From: Allolobophora icterica
Taxonomy: Eukaryota; Annelida; Clitellata; Crassiclitellata; Lumbricidae
Assembly: GCA_963556255.1 (NCBI GenBank)
Contig: OY744612.1
Coordinates: 16,099,808 to 16,163,807 of the forward strand
Length of the DNA: 64,000 nucleotides
Direction: 5' to 3'
Shown here: positions 55,013-64,000 of the stretch, in pieces
How positions within the stretch are numbered: the first letter of the stretch is position 1
How the letters are laid out: each line of letters opens with the position of its first letter
Program-made: the position numbers and the translations under genes
Notes under the pieces: generated by a model
The model's database searches: none
What the model was told of the DNA's origin: nothing
Seen by the model: the letters and a program-made list of their open reading frames with translations, nothing else

Positions 55013-55721
55013 AGATCTCTTTCTCCTGAATTTCTGTCGGGCTTCTATCCCTCGTCTATTTTCCTCTCCGTTTCTTCGTTCATTAAGCACTGTCGAGTAT
55101 ACTTCGTTTTGACAGCACCGCAAGCTAAAACTTAAAAAGAGAACACTGGGCGTTGAGAAAGATGACGTATTGCGACGCAAACGAGCATTTATATAGCACA
55201 TTATTAGAAACTCTAACGACTGAGTTAATCAAGAGGCAATCTAGACTTGTTCACAGCTGAGTTTTAGCAAGTCAATTCATATAACGCTCCAGTTTGGAGC
55301 CGTTAATAATAATCTGTCTTATGACATTTTTCGAAGCAAGCTGTCGCACTTCGACTGGAGACGGTCAGCTTGAGAGACAGATATAGAGAGACAAGGAAAG
55401 AGGCAAAAATGGATAGTACAAAGAAAGAGAGACACATGTGCAGGCAAAGAGGGAGATAGGCCTATTATAGGCTGAGACTGAAAGAGATTTATAGCAACAG
55501 GCAGAAGGAAGAGAGACATAAGAGACAGAGAGAGAGAAAGACAGACAAAGAGAAACATAGAGAGAATCAGAGAGAGACAGAGACAGACAGAGAGACATAG
55601 CTGCACAGACAGGCTAGGTGCCAGATGCAGCCTGGAGAAGCCGCACAAATCAGATACCGAAGATGGTTCGCTATAGCGTCCTTACGAAAATAATGAGGAC
55701 AATCTGCCTGTTGTTTGCTTG
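55013..55721. other. Intergenic, purine-rich part at 55380-55600
   Basis: AGAGAGACAGAG-type tract at 55500-55600. Otherwise unassigned. Confidence 0.6.
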
Positions 55722-56281
55722 GATGGATGGATGGATGGATGGATGGATGGATGGATGGATGGATGGATGGATGGATGGATGGATGGATGGATTGATGGAT
55801 GGATGGATGGATGGATGGATGGATGGATGGATGGATGGATGGATGGATGGATGGATGGATAGATGGATGGATAGATGGATGGATAGATGGATGGATGGAT
55901 GGATGGATGGATTGATGGACAGACAAATAGATGGATGAATGGATAGATGGGTGGATAGACGGACGTAGGATGGATGGATGGATGGATGGATGGATGGATG
56001 GATGGATGGATGGATGGATGGATGGATGGATGGATGGATGGATGGATGGATGGATGGATGGATGGATGGATGGATGGATAGATGGATGGATAGATGGATG
56101 GATGGATGGATGGATGGATTGATGGACAGACAAATAGATGGATGAATGGATAGATGGGTGGATAGACGGACGTAGGATGGATGGATGGATGGATGGATGG
56201 ATGGATGGATGGATGGATGGATGGATGGATGGATGGATGGATGGATGGATGGATGGATGGATGGATGGATAGATAGATAGG

Positions 56282-56368
<87 letters not shown>
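55722..56368. repeat. GGAT satellite-like array with higher-order duplication, then GATA
   Basis: Tandem ATGG (GGAT) over about 540 bp, then about 100 bp of GATA (56265-56368). An irregular segment with TTGATGGACAGACAAATAG, TGGGTGGATAGACGG and ACGTAGG occurs twice, at about 55910-55970 and 56118-56178. The array therefore contains a duplicated block of about 208 bp. The 290-codon frame across it (IHPSIHPS) is not a gene. Confidence 0.97.
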
Positions 56369-56369
<1 letters not shown>

Positions 56370-57099
56370 CATATAGACAGTGGGTGAACAGTAGGAGGAC
56401 CGGGGAGCATTCGAAATCAAGGGCAGATATGGTATGCATGGATACATGGATTCACAACACAGAGATACACGAACAGACGGACGCAGACACGTAGACAGAT
56501 GCAGAGGGATGAAGGGATGAACAGAGGCTCAAACTAATGGTTATGCGGACGTGCGGACTGACGTACAAACGAACGGATCAATGGACGGATGAATAGTTGG
56601 AATGAGCGAACGGTTGAGAGACTGAATGAAAGGGACTTTGTGTGGATAAGTCGGCTTAATAGTTTATTGACATTAAGCCATAATGCCCGTGAATGCTTCA
56701 TTTGTTCAATTCGACCGGGGTTTAACCCGTAACGATCAATCAAGGCCCGCTAGTCGGAACTGTCCCCGGATTTAATATCCAACTGAACTCGGACCCGTCG
56801 GCGCCGGCTCGTTTTTAGTTGCCAGTCGTGTCGAGGTGACCGTGGACCTCGTGGAGCAGTGGTGGAAGAAGAAGAACAGTCCGGTGGAAAGAGTCTGAAA
56901 AGAAGCTATAAAAGTCAACGTCGGATTCACGCATGCTGCTTCACTGTTGCTGCTTTGTGCGTTGTCAGCTTTTTAATCGTTCATCAACATTCATCATCGT
57001 CAGTTTGTTGCTTTTAACATCCTGTCTTCTTAGTTTATGACTTTCTGCTTCCTTACACACACATTCTTTCTCTCCTTCCCTCTCTCATCTCTCCCTCCA
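56369..57099. other. Intergenic; TATA-like core promoter candidate
   Basis: TATAAAAG at 56907-56914 with an initiator-like TTCACTG about 31 bases downstream, in a locally GC-richer stretch (56730-56950). No downstream coding exon is recognised, so a promoter is only a possibility. Confidence 0.3.
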
Positions 57100-57126
57100 T
57101 CCCTTCTTCCCTCCCCCTTCCTCCCC

Positions 57127-57157
<31 letters not shown>

Positions 57158-57310
57158 AGTCCCTTCCTCCCTCTCTCTGCCTATCTATGTCTTTTTCTCT
57201 CTCTTTTCTCTCTCTTTCTCTCTCTCTGGCTATCTTTCTCTCCCTCTCTTTCTCTCCCTTTCTCTCCCTCCATTTCTCTCTCTTCATCTCTCTCTTTCTC
57301 TCACTTTTCC
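57100..57310. repeat. CTCTCTTTCTC pyrimidine tract
   Basis: Low-complexity CT-rich sequence on the + strand. Confidence 0.95.
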
Positions 57311-57364
57311 CCCTCTCGTCCATCCGATGGTTCATGTTCACATTATTATTTTATTATTAGGCCC

Positions 57365-57365
<1 letters not shown>

Positions 57366-57437
<72 letters not shown>

Positions 57438-57441
57438 GTTA

Positions 57442-57504
<63 letters not shown>
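57366..57504. repeat. ATT microsatellite (tail of the adjacent SINE)
   Basis: About 45 ATT triplets with two TTG interruptions. It directly precedes the inverted SINE and is likely its expanded tail. Confidence 0.97.
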
Positions 57505-57505
<1 letters not shown>

Positions 57506-57700
57506 GCATTTATTGAGCGCCACTTTCTAATGACCAAATATTAGCCAATGGCGCTGAGCAATTGTGAGTAGAGGAATTGTTCAAGTTCCCTTTGCAGTCA
57601 CCGTGTCAGGAAAGTTTCGAAACCCGTTCTCTACGCGTTACAAGGCGAGGTGTTACAAGCGCATTAACCAGTCGGTTACCGTATCCAACAATCGGGTACT
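57505..57700 (-). repeat. tRNA-derived SINE, family 2
   Basis: On the - strand: GTTGGATACGGTAACCGACT, GGTTAATGCGCTTG, GAGAACGGGTTTCGAAAC (box B), GGAACTTGAACAATTCC, CAATTGCTCAGCGCC, then GGCGCTCAATAAATGC joined to the AAT tail. It is the best preserved family-2 copy. The AGCGCC / GCGCTCAATAAATGC end resembles the LINE ends in this window. Confidence 0.82.
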
Positions 57701-57730
57701 ATGTCCCACATAAATAAATAGTAGGCCTAA

Positions 57731-57935
57731 TCAAACAACATAATAACCGATGTACGTCTGTCTGTCCCGTAACAAACACTGTTGTGACGTCACTATACTG
57801 CCGCCTTGGCGACGGCTGTCTTGACGACGGCTATAGGCCTATAATATGACGTCATAATATAACGGGAAGTAAGCTTAATTGTTATCACTGCAATAATTGT
57901 TTTATATACCGTGGTTTTTCACGGGTTACAGCTAG
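57731..57935 (+). mobile_element. Non-autonomous Helitron-like element
   Basis: Begins TCAAACAACATAATAACC after an A. It ends with hairpin CCGTGGTTTTTCACGG, GTTACAG, then CTAG followed by T. Start and end match the - strand element at 14325-14507 exactly. There is no TIR and no target duplication, as expected for Helitrons. 205 bp. Confidence 0.78.
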
Positions 57936-59028
57936 TTAATAATAACTGACAACTTCTATAGTGTGTATTTCTAATACCCAGGCATAAACCGATTGCGCAC
58001 CAAGATAGATCACTACAGAAAGTCAATGCAATGAGACAGAGAGGTATATTGATAAGGCTGAGATGGTGTAAAAGTCTGCTGGATGAAGGAAGTCTAGATG
58101 TAAGACCGAAGTGACACAAGAGACTGAGCAAAACGAACAGACGTTGGCAGAGAGCTCTGAAATATACTGCAACCGAAATATCCGCTCAGATTCAAAGGGT
58201 AGGCGAAGAGGAAGTCTACACTGATGACCGAAAAACTGCAACTCTGCTTGTGTCCACACAGTTGACGTTAAAAAAGCACGTTGGACTGACTTACGGTTAG
58301 GAGACGAAGAGAGGAAAACATATCGTGATCGAGAGACACACCAGACGAACTAGACGGAGCAAACGCGGAGATTTAGAAGGCGCCATGTTGACTGCGAAAA
58401 CACTCTGAGAAATCAGACAAAACATTTAGAAATTTATGCGCTATTATGCTTTGTCTTCGTGGACGGATTTCTGGTCGTGTAAATTCAAATGTAAATCTTA
58501 AAAATTTCTCAACGCCACATGGAAGAGTCCAGCTTATTCAACGGCTGGTTGTATATTATATGAAGGCCGTAAGAGCCAGGATGGTAATTTTCGGTGGGCG
58601 ATTGGATATTTTGTGCGAATCACATGTTTTGCTAAACTCCAGGAAAAACACTATTAATTTTAATGCTAGTAATTTTGAGTTCGCTGCGGTAATATATCTG
58701 ATCTGTTGTCGAACTTCTCAGAAGCAGATAAAAAGAATATAAATCGCAAGAGGATCCAGTTTTTCGCAGCGGAAGACGCCTTAATATTACAGTTTCGGAG
58801 TGCTACCTAATTTTCTATCAGTTTTTCTTTTGTGTCGTATAGGGCTTCATCAGTCTTTGGATAAATAGTGGGTGTATCCCTGTATGAAACTGTCTGCAAA
58901 ATATTTAATGCAACATCGTTAAAAGATCACAGAGATCAATTTCATAGAAATAGAGGTAGCATATATTAACTATAGTACCGTATTAAAGAACTTAGGGCCT
59001 AAAATTAATAATAATAATTAAATAATTA
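57936..59028. other. Intergenic, nothing recognised
   Basis: A 98-codon + strand open frame (58446-58742) has no recognised domain. Confidence 0.45.
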
Positions 59029-59121
59029 CAGAAGTAAATTTGACACTTTAATGACAACAGTGTAGTAAAAGCGATAGAGAAACCAATGCAGCTCGTCATT
59101 TAAGTGTCAAATTTATTTCTG
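59029..59121. repeat. Inverted repeat, 27-bp arms
   Basis: CAGAAGTAAATTTGACAC... (59029-59055) is complementary to ...GTGTCAAATTTATTTCTG (59095-59121) with a few mismatches and a 39-base loop. It could fold into a hairpin RNA or be a small MITE. Confidence 0.75.
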
Positions 59122-59961
59122 CACAGACTGTAGGTTTACTATTTAGGCTACTTTGTAATAAATAGTAATAGGCACATAACATATAAATACTATTTCAATA
59201 AGTCTTTTCACATTACTATTTTAAATAGTAAAATAAATACTATTTAAATGTCGTTTACAATTTAAATTGTACCTAACACTGGGTTTCATTTCTACATGGT
59301 CCTTGCAATTACAAACTAGTGGTGTACGCCTATCACATAACTGCTGCACGATCATAAAATTGTACCTAATTTTTATTTGTTTTAGTGGTGGCAGAACATC
59401 ATTATGTGCTAATTTTTTACCTCATTGTCAAGAGTATAGAGTCAATACATCATTCTTGTGTTATTGCCTCATTTTCAAGAGTGCGGTGCAATTTTTTGCT
59501 ATTACCTCAATCTCAAGGGCGTCGTGGCAGTACATCATTTTATTGGTATTAGTTCATTTTCAAACAGTTTCTTCGCTTGAATGTTTGCCCATTTCCTGTA
59601 GGCCTTTTTACCTAGCTGATTTAATCTTTAAATAGTTTCATCCTGTGATAAAACCTGCTTCTTTTTCTTCCGGTTTCTTATCAGATAACTGCTGTGAAAG
59701 TGGAAATGTATGGGGTGCATTTCACAGAAATGTGATATATGCAACGGGCGTGCTGTTTTATTGCTTGAATTCCCAACAAAATATTTCACTTCATGACCGA
59801 ATACACGCCTGGGAAGACCGCTATATAACTTGAACGATATACCGAAATATGTAATTCATGCGACAAAGGTTATGCTACCTAATCGACAAGAGTGTGTTTC
59901 CGACACCTGTGGGAATTCCATCGCGGTTTTCATCTCGAGTGATTGACCATACGAAGTTCTG
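59122..59961. other. Intergenic, AT-rich
   Basis: AAATAGTA words recur at 59150-59260. A 122-codon open frame (59267-59635) shows no domain. Confidence 0.45.
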
Positions 59962-59969
59962 TATGAGCA

Positions 59970-60207
59970 GTGCTTTTTTTTCAGCCGGAACGCGCCGGAT
60001 CCGGCACCTTTTTTCAGGTACCAAAAATTAATTAATTTATTTTAATAATAAAAACAATAATTTAGTTATTTTAATTTAGTTTAATTTTTTTAACTGTCTT
60101 CAGTGTTTATTGAGCCCCTCCAAACTCCCAATACCGTTTTTCTCTGGATTTTAGGCCTCCCATAATTATTCCGTTCCGGAACCTTTTTTTCCAGAAAAAA
60201 GGACTTT
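59970..60207. mobile_element. hAT-like MITE
   Basis: TATGAGCA lies on both sides (59962-59969 and 60208-60215). The left side reads GTGCTTTTTTTTCAGCCGGA, and the right side mirrors it with TTCCGGAACC...CCAGAAAAAAGGAC. TIR matches are imperfect, so the class is probable but not certain. Confidence 0.65.
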
Positions 60208-60215
60208 TATGAGCA

Positions 60216-60955
60216 TTACATTCTTCAAGCTAAAGAACCCAACACAGATGAATTATACAGTCTGTGAAGTCCATCGACGGCATTGGTACTGTAGTTTAGA
60301 TTTAAATAAACGTAGATTGATACAACGTCATTTTATGTAACCTCGTCGCCAATCCACTGTCGAACTATAGATGGGTTCAACGCGTTGCTAATAATAAATT
60401 ACTAAATTCTGATTGATGATAAAGGACGCAGTTTGATGATAAAGAACTAGTCTAGAGTAATTTCATGCTTTGTTGCGTCCCATTGTGTAACGTCATGTTT
60501 CATAAAATAATCCACAATTCATATAGCATGGCGTCTTTTCAAAATAATTATATGCCCTTAAGTGCTGCGTGTTCCTAGCAGAAAATTTCTTTGAATTTTT
60601 TCTTTCTCTGCAACTGAATCGTGTACCAGACAATAGATGCCCGCGAACGTGTTTACAGAGACCTTGCTTCAATGGCAACCAACAACAGCGCCGTCAGTGG
60701 ATTGGACGTAAATTTTCTGGTAGAATAAGTCAATGTCTTCGAAAATAGACGGACTTGACCAATTACACTAATAGCGAACCAACATGACATTCCTTTGCTA
60801 CAAGACAATTTACGTATCCTAAAGGAGAGTTGGCGTTGTTCGAAAACCAGCTGTAGTGTCTGACAAAGCCAGGCTCTACAGAATGCTCATGGACAATTGG
60901 ACATGGATTGTCTGGTAATTTTACTGGCGTCTACGAGCGAGTGCATCTATCACAT
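60216..60955. other. Intergenic, nothing recognised
   Basis: No gene or repeat found. Confidence 0.5.
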
Positions 60956-60957
60956 TA

Positions 60958-61512
60958 GGGGCCATCCATATATTACGTACCCAAAAAAATCATATTTTCA
61001 TATCCCCTCCCCCCGTTGCACCTCATACATTTTGTGGACCCCCTCCCCCATGCGTACGTAACCTAAGCTTCTCTACCCCCCCCCCTTTACAAAAGTTAAT
61101 TAGCTAGTCATCTATAAGACATTTATTTTACCGTAGGCTACTAAACTTTTTCTTAAACATCATATTTGCTAGCTAAAATTTGTTAACTGTTATGAAGAAA
61201 TAAACTACTAACAACACCGTTAGTGTTAGTGGCGAGGGGGAGGGGTTTCGACAAAATGTGTACGTACGCAAAATAAATTTCTAATTATGACGTCGACTGA
61301 CTTTATTCCTGCTTTATCAATTTTATTGAGTATGTAAACTTTTTAAAATATAAGTGTTAGTAACACTTATATTTTAAAAAGTTTACATACTCAATTTATT
61401 TTGCGTACGTACACATTTTGCCGAAACCCCTCCCCCTCGCCATACGCACCCGTACGCAAAATCTCCTTAATCCGAATACCCCTCATTGCGTACGTATTAT
61501 ATGGATGGCCCC
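60958..61512. mobile_element. Foldback element with GGGGCCATCCATAT ends
   Basis: Inverted ends GGGGCCATCCATATATTACG and CGTATTATATGGATGGCCCC with TA on both sides, suggesting a TA-targeting family. The interior is a long palindrome: 61321-61358 pairs with 61359-61397 (ATATAAGTGTTAG|TAACACTTATAT at the centre). Further out, GGCGAGGGGGAGGGGTTTCG (61231-61250) pairs with its complement at 61425-61443. C-rich and G-rich blocks flank it. No ORF. Confidence 0.85.
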
Positions 61513-61813
61513 TACTGTTTCAACTAGTTTTAAATCCTGTCTTAGAGTAGATTCTTAGAGTGGACACTGGACAGGGTCTATGTGAGCGATCTAGCCATAA
61601 TAATTATTGTTTTTACCGTACCATATTCCTACATACATATATTCGTTTATTTCCAATCAATGGGTTGACACACCGCAAACCATTACAACAAGAGTAGAGC
61701 CTGTGAACTAAAAATCAATTTAACTAACACTAAGACTTGGTGTCCCAGAGCTATCTAGCTACATTAGTGTCTCCTATCTCCAGACATTACTTGGACGAGA
61801 GAACACGCAGTCA

Positions 61814-62023
61814 ATGGCCAATGACGAAGAGACGTATGTGTCACAGAGGACTCAGCGAAGCGTTTTCGCTAATTATATTCGTCGCTATTCGGAGCTTTGC
61901 AGCGCCGTATATACGGACGGTTCTTCCCCGACTGACCGCTGCTGTCCCTTCTGCCTCGACAATGATTTAGCGACTGCCTCCATTCGAACTGCCACGCAGT
62001 ATTACGGACGTGTCACACTTTAA
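61814..62023 (+). CDS. Small ORF of 69 codons, unrecognised
   Basis: ATG at 61814, stop TAA at 62021-62023, in a locally GC-richer window. The protein includes SQRTQRSVFANYIRRYSELC and DRCCPFCLDNDL. The C-x-x-C is suggestive but insufficient for a zinc finger. A GTAATC donor-like site lies just after the stop. No promoter or homologue is recognised. It could be a host exon or chance. Confidence 0.25.
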   Translation: MANDEETYVSQRTQRSVFANYIRRYSELCSAVYTDGSSPTDRCCPFCLDNDLATASIRTATQYYGRVTL

Positions 62024-62439
62024 TCAAGGTAATCGCTAGTTGATGCCTCGCCTATGCCTCAGCCACCCGCTTGTCTAGCGCCGCAGTCGAAGGCCTGCTT
62101 GGTGTCACGTAAACATGGCGTTGCTTTGTGTAGAGCAGCATAAAGTAACGTTGTGTGACGTAATGGAAAGCGTAATTTATGACGTTGTTTAGGATGCGAT
62201 GTACACCGGTGTCACGTGACGTGTGTCTCGGTGTTTTTTATAGCGCCTCTTTAGTAGGCCTACGTCACAAAACACTTCTCGCTAGTCGATGTTAGAATTG
62301 CAAGAGAACAAGTCATGTGCGAATGATGCTCGTGTTGTTGGAGACCGTCTCCTCAGACGGTCCCACGCAGACCCGTACTAATTCCCATCACGCAATTTCA
62401 TGCAATGTACAATTCAATGTGATGTGTTATCATCAAAAA

Positions 62440-62505
62440 TAATGTATTGTATTGTATCTGAACATTTATAAAGCGCCTCTCACAGTGTTCGCTAATCAGA
62501 GATGT
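62440..62505 (-). mobile_element. Retroposon 3' end
   Basis: ATGTATTGTATTGTATCTG then CATTTATAAAGCGCCTCTCA and CGCTAATCAGAG match the complement of 50330-50398 and 32283-32345. Only the terminal part is recognisable. Confidence 0.75.
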
Positions 62506-62844
62506 GATGTGAAACGCGGTGATTTTTCGATAGCTCGCTTGCTGTATGATCTAATGGCTCCCTCTTAGAGCCCCGCTGAGCAAACGCCGTCTAATGACCC
62601 AGGATAAGTTGTTTACGTCCACGTGCATATGTCGCGAAGCTGTAGAAAACGGCCTGAATCTTAGCTGTGAAACCAAGGACAAGTCTTGCGATACCTTGGC
62701 CCTGTTTCTGGGGCCTTGCAATATTTGTCCACTGCCTGTTCTATGACCGAGAATATATAATTGACAAGGTCATGGATCTACTGTATAATTTATAGACCTA
62801 ATTGCAATTGTTGTTAATGCTGTAACTGCTATATATTTTTTTAT
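62506..62844. other. Intergenic, nothing recognised
   Basis: No gene or delimited repeat. Confidence 0.5.
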
Positions 62845-63205
62845 TTGTAACTGATATTGTTGTTTGTGTGGTAACTGCTGTAGTTTTGTCATAACTGCTG
62901 TTGTTTTTTGTTTTACAACTGCTATCGTTGTTTGTGTTGTAACTGCTATCGTTGTTTGTATTGTAACTGCTATCGTTGTTTGTATTGCAACTGCTATCGT
63001 TGTTTGTGTTGTAACTGCTATCGTTATTTTGTGTTGTAACTGCGATCGTTGTTTGTGTCGTAACTGCTATCGTTGTTTTGTGTTGTAGCTGCTATCGTTG
63101 TTTTGTGTTGTAACTGCTATCGTTGTTTTGTGTTGTAACTGCTAGCTTTGTTTGTGTTATAACTGATATATAGCCGTTTGTATTGTAACTGCTATCGTTG
63201 TTGCG
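62845..63205. repeat. 24-25-bp minisatellite, about 13 units
   Basis: Unit TGTAACTGCTATCGTTGTTT plus 4-5 bases (GTGT), degenerating at both ends. Hydrophobic frames (VTAIVVCVVTAIVV) follow from it. Confidence 0.95.
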
Positions 63206-64000
63206 TTGCCACTGGTGTTTTGTTATCTTATTAATTAATACTATTGTACATTGTGATCTTATTGTTATTGCTTTTATTGTTGATGATGCGTTTATTATTC
63301 GTCTAACGGCTGTTGTTATTGCTGTTAGTGTTATGCTGTCTCGCGTTGTTAGTCATTTGCGTCCGTATCTCATTCGGCACCGGAACGGTCACCCCAGGTG
63401 GTTCCGTGGGTGGCACCCAGTTTGATACCAGTTTCGGATGCTGAGCCTGCTGTTACTGCTGCGGAGCAAACAGTCTCTGATAGATGGTTTGTGTGCGATT
63501 CGGATGAGGATGAATGACGTCGACGGTTCTCGGGCTCACTGCCCCCTCCCCTCTGACCAGACCCCTTCCTCTCGAAAATTGTCGCCGTTAATCTAGATTT
63601 ATGAACGGCTTTGGTCCGGAGGCCGTGGGGTACCGCGCGGCGTCTTTCCCCTTTGAATATTACCCTCGGCCAGATTTATGGACGTCAGATTATACTAACA
63701 AACATCTATTTGCTGGCAGTGGGTCCGCGGCGCAGCGGTTCTGTCATGTAACAGTCTATCTAAGTAAAACATTGTAGCAGTTCTTCGATGTGACCTTCGG
63801 CTTCAGTAGCTTAAAGTGATAGCCATTTGAGCTGAGGTTAGGCTTAACTAAAATATATTCATAATTTTGCAGTTCCGGTTTAAGATGCTTAAGTAAGTGA
63901 GCAAGTAAGTAAGCAGGTGATTGTAAATCTATATCTTATAGCGCCACTTCTAACACTCATCATATGAGTTAAGTAAGTAAGCAGTTAAGGAGGCAATATC
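63206..64000. other. Window end, mostly unassigned
   Basis: 63350-63700 is GC-richer with short frames, none recognised. 63892-63920 and 63965-63985 have AAGTAAGTAAGCA words around TTATAGCGCCACTTCTAAC (63938-63956), which resembles a retroposon 3' end on the - strand. Confidence 0.4.

Noticed and set aside
55567..56447. Frames of 240-290 codons reading IHPSIHPS or MDGWMDGW
   Set aside because: Translation of the GGAT tetranucleotide array in all registers; no gene.
62864..63088. Membrane-like protein VTAIVVCVVTAIVVC
   Set aside because: Product of the 24-25-bp minisatellite.

Overview
This is a window of animal nuclear DNA: AT-rich, intron-bearing and dense in microsatellites and transposable elements. 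The two recognisable host genes, collagen IV and TSC22, are metazoan. LINE, SINE, hAT and Helitron copies make up much of the rest. The palindrome TAGGCCTA recurs strikingly often. I think it is a marine invertebrate or lower deuterostome, but the sequence does not let me name a phylum.

Host genes. (1) The 3' end of a collagen IV alpha gene lies on the + strand. There are two Gly-X-Y exons (3832-3981, 4311-4427) and three exons that together encode a full NC1 domain with all twelve cysteines (5475-5666, 11879-12165, 13643-13936). The NC1 reads as the alpha-2-like class. Earlier exons must lie to the left of the window. (2) A TSC22/bunched family leucine-zipper gene lies on the - strand. Its terminal exon (23404-23646) and a 46-bp exon (24701-24746) join in perfect frame, and a phase-matched candidate first coding exon ends at a strong donor at 33499. 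The two genes are convergent, with about 9.5 kb between their stop codons.

Region by region. 1-3000: a - strand L2/CR1-like LINE split by a 1.6-kb hAT element, which itself carries a nested inverted-repeat element. 3.8-14 kb: collagen gene. Its 6.2-kb NC1 intron holds two copies of one hAT MITE (one with another MITE inside it) and a decayed hAT transposase. 14-17.4 kb: a head-to-head pair of Helitron-like elements, a 1.4-kb LINE, and a degenerate GTCTT-rich repeat with a MITE inside. 17.4-34 kb: TSC22 gene and 3' flank, with introns holding tRNA-type SINEs, a 5S-derived SINE, a LINE split by a 1.1-kb insertion, and an internally deleted hAT. 34-38 kb: three more hAT elements with 8-bp target duplications. 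38-47 kb: LINE tails, minisatellites, a 230-bp CA tract and a CpG-rich patch. 47-50.4 kb: three successive LINE fragments, including a 211-codon intact C-terminal ORF. 50-57 kb: satellite-like simple repeats. 57-64 kb: SINE, Helitron, MITEs including a long palindrome, and a 24-bp minisatellite.

The most informative content beyond the two genes is the transposon stratigraphy. Around ten hAT-type insertions can be delimited to the base by TIRs plus 8-bp target duplications (several perfect, some 7/8), and nesting gives their relative ages. No bacterial-type system, CRISPR array, rRNA operon or functional tRNA gene was seen.
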